Shown here one piece after another: positions 23,444 through 26,596 of a stretch of DNA of 26,596 bases; the stretch's first letter is position 1, and every line of letters starts with the position of its first letter. The stretch is from contig JAISVY010000081.1 in NCBI GenBank assembly GCA_031271325.1, positions 1-26,596 of the forward strand, read 5' to 3'. Below the pieces are notes generated by a model. It did not search any database and had not been told where the DNA came from. It worked only from the letters and a program-made list of their open reading frames with translations. The DNA comes from Oscillospiraceae bacterium (GTDB lineage Bacteria; Bacillota; Clostridia; Oscillospirales; UBA929). The position numbers and the translations under genes are program-made.

Positions 23444-25327
23444 CTATGCGTCGTCTTTCAGCGGCGGCTTTTCGTCTACATCAAGATAAGCGAAAGCCTC
23501 GTTGAAGTCGGTAACTGTTTTAACATCAGCTTTATTCAATATGTGCTGATAAGCAAAATGACGCCGCGTGTTTTTCCAAGACAGCCCGGCAAGGTTGATA
23601 AGCTCATCCCTTATTTTAGGCGGCAATTGAAGTCCTATGCAGATGCTCAGAACGGTTTCAAGATCGGGGTTTTCTGTCTCTCCACGCTTAATCCTATAGT
23701 AATGGTTTTGCTCCAGTTTTGTACGTTCGGAGAATTTACGCGCGTCCCAGCCTTTGAGTTTCATTATATCAGCTACTCTCTGAGAAAACGTCTTATTGAA
23801 CTCCGCCATCATGGCGAACTCTTCATCGAACCTCTTTCTGAAAGCTATGGCGTTGGATACGACCGAAGCATTTTTGTCCGTATCATAGCCGGCCATTCTC
23901 TCGTAGCTATTTCTATTGGCGCGATGGAAAGTGTCTAGGTGAAACTGTCCGTGAATGAGCATATCGACGCGCCGGTATGTAAAATGCAAAGCGCACTCGC
24001 CGAGGTTGTCCTTTGCGTAATCGGTCAGAGAATAACTGCCTTCAGCATCCTCGGCAATAAAACGCTCGTCATCGATAACGTAGCTGCCATCAACATACCG
24101 AAAAAGACCGGCGTTTAGGATGTCGCGGAATTCCTTATTATCGCAGTATTCATAAAACGCGTCGCGTTCACTGATTTCCGCGAAGTAGGGGAGGAAGTCC
24201 TCATAATTATAGACGCTGTCCGCTTCTTTGTAGCCGAGGTCAACCATGCGGATTTTTGCCGACTGCTTTGATACCTTATAGAAATCCGCGAGTTCGTCGA
24301 CCACACACTCTAAAACCATTGTGCGGTTTGTTTCGTTTTCGTGGTAACCGTACTTGGCATAGAGCTCTTCGATCTTTTGCCCAACGGTTTGAACCGGCAT
24401 AAGGATACGGGGAGCGACGTGGCTCGCTTGCCACTCCATGCGTTCCTCATCCGTCCACGGCGTTTTGCCTTCTTCGCTGCGATATGATTTCGCCGATTTG
24501 GTTAAGCATCGGGTCGCTATGAAATTCTCCCCGCGCAGGATGCTTTTTACGGATGCGTATACGCGGTGCCGATGCCAGTGGAAAGCTTCATGCGCGATCG
24601 TATTGTTTACGCAGCCGAGGTTTCGCTCCCAATAGGTCATTGCGTCGATCAGGATTGTCCCCCTGCCGACTTCGATTTCTTTTTCTTCTTCGATAAAAAC
24701 GTCATATACGTTAACCTTGCCTGTGGAAAAACAGATTTGCCCGAATATATGGAAGTCGTCTGTCAGGCGCACGCCTTTAATCAGAGTGAGCCGCAGCTTA
24801 TCACACTTGATTATCTCCTCAATCGGAACCGGCATTGGCGCTGTTAAGGCTTCGGGGTAATACTCCTCAAGGAAACGGGTTGCTTCCGCGTCAAGGTCTT
24901 TGAGGTATATGATAGGGACGAGGTTACGGTCTGCGGCGCCATTGCGTTTTGGCTGCCGTAATCTTGAATAAAGTTTTATTTGGTGGACAGTGAAATCCCT
25001 TATCCTTTCCTCAACGACGACCGAGCAGTGTAACCTAAACCATTGGCCGACGGTGTCGCTTTGCCTGTCGTAGTATGTATCCTCTTCCACATCGATCTCA
25101 CAGCTTACGATCGCGTCAAAAGAGATTGTGTCGCCGACAATGGACACGTCTGTTGTGAACTCCAGAAACATGTCGGAAAGCGAAGCGGTATCGGGGTATT
25201 TTATCTGGGAATACTTCAGCTCAAGCGAAGCGGGATGAGTGCCGATCCATTCCGAAAGAGGTTTGTACATATCATTATAGCATTTTTGATAAACAAGCCG
25301 GTCTAGTTCGCTTTTGTTGGGTTGCAT
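23444..25327 (-). CDS. ImmA/IrrE-type metalloprotease fused to XRE-like HTH
   Basis: A 627-residue three-part regulator. Residues 1-200 have no domain I recognise. The central part carries the gluzincin motif H246-E247-AF-H250 (TIAHEAFHWHRHR) and a downstream E298 in MEWQASHVAPRILMP, together the ImmA/IrrE zinc site. Near 500-575 lies a helix-turn-helix of XRE type (SQRVADIMKLKGWDARKFSE, then KLEQNHYYRIKRGE). In ICEBs1, ImmA cleaves the separate repressor ImmR; here protease and DNA-binding part are joined, which could make a self-contained switch. The ATG at 25327 has GGAGG about 9 nt upstream. It is transcribed toward the sigma-like gene and closed by a strong terminator. It is probably the decision-maker for the element. 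Confidence 0.85.
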   Translation of the reverse strand: MQPNKSELDRLVYQKCYNDMYKPLSEWIGTHPASLELKYSQIKYPDTASLSDMFLEFTTDVSIVGDTISFDAIVSCEIDVEEDTYYDRQSDTVGQWFRLHCSVVVEERIRDFTVHQIKLYSRLRQPKRNGAADRNLVPIIYLKDLDAEATRFLEEYYPEALTAPMPVPIEEIIKCDKLRLTLIKGVRLTDDFHIFGQICFSTGKVNVYDVFIEEEKEIEVGRGTILIDAMTYWERNLGCVNNTIAHEAFHWHRHRVYASVKSILRGENFIATRCLTKSAKSYRSEEGKTPWTDEERMEWQASHVAPRILMPVQTVGQKIEELYAKYGYHENETNRTMVLECVVDELADFYKVSKQSAKIRMVDLGYKEADSVYNYEDFLPYFAEISERDAFYEYCDNKEFRDILNAGLFRYVDGSYVIDDERFIAEDAEGSYSLTDYAKDNLGECALHFTYRRVDMLIHGQFHLDTFHRANRNSYERMAGYDTDKNASVVSNAIAFRKRFDEEFAMMAEFNKTFSQRVADIMKLKGWDARKFSERTKLEQNHYYRIKRGETENPDLETVLSICIGLQLPPKIRDELINLAGLSWKNTRRHFAYQHILNKADVKTVTDFNEAFAYLDVDEKPPLKDDA

Positions 25328-25415
25328 TAAGTCGATCCTCCATTGCCGATAGGTTAAATATGTAATTCAAACTTGCGGCGGCCTCTTCGTTATGAGATTA
25401 CCGCTTAAGAAAGAA

Positions 25416-25449
25416 CCAATGGGAGAATCATTGCGACAATTCCCACTGG
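25416..25449 (-). terminator. Terminator after the zinc-ribbon gene
   Basis: Minus strand CCAGTGGGA (25449-25441) pairs with TCCCATTGG (25424-25416) through one G-T pair, with extra pairing GAAT/ATTC inside, and is followed by TTCTTTCTT. It lies about 28 nt past the zinc-ribbon stop and before the IrrE gene. Confidence 0.65.
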
Positions 25450-25476
25450 CTCATGTTATTTGAGGAATTCTGAACG

Positions 25477-25632
25477 CTATCTCTCTATTTCGTTAGATGC
25501 TATGATTGGACCTCCACAAGATGGACATCTCCGATTGAAGTTTGGATCGACCTGTCTTCCGCAATTTGCACATCGCCATATCGTTGCTAGTCTTCCTAGG
25601 GATGCTCTGACTATCTTTATAGCATTTTTCAT
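25477..25632 (-). CDS. 51-residue zinc-ribbon protein
   Basis: A very short gene: MKNAIKIVRASLGR, then WRCANCGRQVDP and RRCPSCGGPI, ending IASNEIER. Cys21, Cys24, Cys36 and Cys39 form two CxxC knuckles 11 residues apart, a classic zinc ribbon. ATG at 25632 is preceded by the full AGGAGGT site with an 8-nt gap, which makes it convincing despite its size. The stop codon of the upstream RHS remnant (TGA at 25641-25639) lies in this ribosome site, so the two are translationally coupled. A terminator follows. Function is unknown; being directly behind an RHS C-terminus it sits where an immunity gene would, but its structure does not resemble an immunity protein that I know. Confidence 0.75.
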   Translation of the reverse strand: MKNAIKIVRASLGRLATIWRCANCGRQVDPNFNRRCPSCGGPIIASNEIER

Positions 25633-25638
25633 TTATTA

Positions 25639-26061
25639 TCACCTCCTCGTATAATAATGTTCGTATTCTGGTTGCCACCTCCGTGGCAGTTGGGGTACAA
25701 TGCAAGCAACGGATAGAGGTTGGAGTTCACCTTGACTCCACCAGTCTTGGCTTGCCGGCGAAGGATTTGCCGGCGGCTTAGCAGGGGGAACAGGGGGCTT
25801 CGGCGGTTCGGGAGGCTTATACCCTTTTTGGTTTGTTGGGTCGCCGCGGATTGCCGCGGCTTGAGCCGCAAGTTCTTCATATCCGGGCGAACTTGTTGTT
25901 CCGCCATTTGCCCAATATTTTTCATCGAGAGCCTCAAGCTGAGCGATCGCTTCGGGGGAAAGGTTTTCATAGTCTTCTGGTCTCATATTCCCGGACGGAT
26001 CGATATACTTCAGCTGGTTGTTCGTAACATAATGAACCGTTTTTGAAGAGAGTCTAAGCAC
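25639..26061 (-). pseudogene. RHS/YD-repeat protein remnant, core end and C-terminal tip
   Basis: The 140-residue frame begins with YVTNNQLKYIDPSGN (about residues 11-25), the signature closing the RHS core (usually YVxNNPLxYxDPxGN). What follows would be the variable tip: an acidic-alanine stretch (ENLSPEAIAQLEALDEKYW), a proline-rich linker (YKPPEPPKPPVPPAKPPANP) and WWSQGELQ to the end. No toxin domain is recognised. All upstream YD repeats are missing; the frame breaks just before the signature, so it is a fragment rather than an intact gene. It is coupled to the downstream zinc-ribbon gene. Expression is uncertain. Confidence 0.7.
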
Positions 26062-26125
26062 AACTACTCATGAAATTTAAGGGAGAAACCACTAACCCAG
26101 CTCGCTGAATACTCACGTCTACACC

Positions 26126-26478
26126 TCATTTATCAAATATATAAAGCCGCAGTAAAACCTCCCTTAAAACACCATCGGAAAAATTAAAGCGAAGTCCATC
26201 GGGGTAATCATTCTCACTTTCTGGATTTAAATCATAATATATATAATATTTATCCCCTTTAGGACTTATATCAAGATCATATGTAACATGGTATTGTGGC
26301 GCACCAAGTAGCATAACCACTTCATCAAAGCTATCTCCTAATTGGACACCACTGTAGGTGAAACCATCTTCTTTTAAACTATACTCATTGTATGAAACAT
26401 AACCGCCAGTATAACCTGGCATTGTTGACAGTCCAAATGAAAGGAAGTTATCATCCGCTATAAATTCCTTCTCATCTA
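26126..26478 (-). pseudogene. Hypothetical protein truncated by an IS
   Basis: About 117 residues of an unrecognised protein remain: DNFLSFGLSTMPGYTGGYVS, a region GVQLGDSFDEVVMLLGAPQY that resembles the two-helix turn of SmpA/BLIP-like folds, and a beta-rich end (DGLRFNFSDGVLREVLLRLY). The frame has no ribosome site and its first codons (to 26494) lie inside the presumed left end of the IS, so the N-terminus, perhaps a lipoprotein signal, has been lost. Base composition is AT-rich, unlike the left half of the window. Confidence 0.6.
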
Positions 26479-26497
26479 GAGTCTGTTCACACAATTA

Positions 26498-26526
26498 TTG
26501 ACACATGAGTTGAACCGTGATATAGT
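26498..26526 (+). promoter_or_regulatory. Transposase promoter
   Basis: TTGACA (26498-26503), exactly 17 nt, then TATAGT (26521-26526). Transcription would start near 26533, on or next to the first ATG, so translation would be leaderless or use the ATG at 26548. Confidence 0.7.
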
Positions 26527-26532
26527 ATGCAT

Positions 26533-26596
26533 ATGGAAATTACTACAATGCAATTTAATAAAATCGCCCCATATCTGCCGCGCCAGCGCGGGAATG
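26533..26596 (+). CDS. IS5-family transposase, N-terminal fragment
   Basis: The 21 residues seen, MEITTMQFNKIAPYLPRQRG and one more, match the start of clostridial IS5-family transposases, where a Phe-x-x-Ile-x-P-x-Leu-P-x-QRGN segment opens the N-terminal domain. The DDE catalytic part lies beyond the window. ATG 26533 is almost at the predicted transcription start; ATG 26548 is an alternative. Confidence 0.75.
   Translation, partial: MEITTMQFNKIAPYLPRQRGN

Larger units (their letters stand above)
16134..25330. mobile_element. Integrated element with tandem serine recombinases (left end certain, right end not)
   Basis: The left boundary is inferred at about 16131-16136, where homology of the sleC product to its family stops. 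All genes inside read on the minus strand: two large serine recombinases, TnpW-like protein, DinG-like helicase, sigma-4-like regulator, small unknown protein and ImmA/IrrE-HTH protein. The base composition is lower in GC than the operon to the left. The right end is set provisionally at the start of the IrrE gene because beyond it the content changes to remnants and an IS; the element may instead run past the window. No relaxase, coupling protein or phage structural gene is visible, so it is a partial view of an ICE, a mobilizable island, or a skin-like element. Confidence 0.7.
26479..26596 (+). mobile_element. IS5-family insertion sequence, left end
   Basis: The presumed inverted repeat starts GAGTCTGTTCACACAATTAT at about 26479 and is followed within 60 nt by the transposase gene. 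The right end is outside the window, so the inverted repeat cannot be confirmed. It truncates the hypothetical gene to its left. Confidence 0.65.

Noticed and set aside
16164..26596. The missing 3' half of sleC in the right part of the window
   Set aside because: No + strand frame shows the expected continuation or a peptidoglycan-binding domain, so it is outside the window or lost.

Overview
The window looks like chromosome of a GC-rich, spore-forming clostridium, most likely Oscillospiraceae/Ruminococcaceae-like. The evidence is a SleC-type spore cortex-lytic protein, strong AGGAGG ribosome sites with GTG and TTG starts, a clostridial MoxR/DUF58/transglutaminase trio, an RND pump end of SwrC/AcrB type, and dispersed palindromic repeats of a kind seen in such genomes. 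No tRNA, rRNA or CRISPR array was recognised.

Left part (1-15000, GC-rich). A partial RND transporter ends at 233 and is followed by a clean terminator. Next come a small MITE-like inverted-repeat element and an orphan SAM-dependent methyltransferase on the + strand. A tandem dispersed repeat then abuts the stop codon of a minus-strand glycosyltransferase pair: a GT2 enzyme, and a large GT4-GT2-TPR fusion upstream of it. Right of these lies a tightly packed minus-strand operon running moxR, DUF58, transglutaminase, pcrA, alr, phosphohexomutase, manA. A near-consensus sigma-A promoter (14964-14992) starts it and a hairpin terminator (4708-4757) ends it. The genes overlap by 4, 4, 20 and 56 nt at four of their six junctions. 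The operon joins cell-envelope functions (alanine racemase, transglutaminase system), mannose/glucose phosphate interconversion (precursors for the glycosyltransferases nearby) and a DNA repair helicase.

Middle and right (15500-25330, visibly less GC-rich). A sleC-like gene on the + strand matches its family closely for about 211 residues, then breaks off exactly where a mobile element begins. The element carries two tandem large serine recombinases reading toward the junction, a TnpW-like small protein, a DinG/XPD-type helicase, a long GC-rich structured non-coding stretch, a sigma-region-4-like regulator, a small unknown protein and a 627-residue ImmA/IrrE metalloprotease fused to an XRE-type HTH. 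Several palindromes look like operators. The missing 3' half of sleC is not in the window. The arrangement resembles sporulation-gene interruptions such as skin in sigK and SPbeta in spsM, and is the most interesting candidate system here.

Right edge (25330-26596, AT-richer). This is a decayed zone with a tiny zinc-ribbon gene translationally coupled to an RHS C-terminal remnant, a truncated hypothetical gene, and the left end of an IS5-family insertion sequence whose transposase runs off the window.
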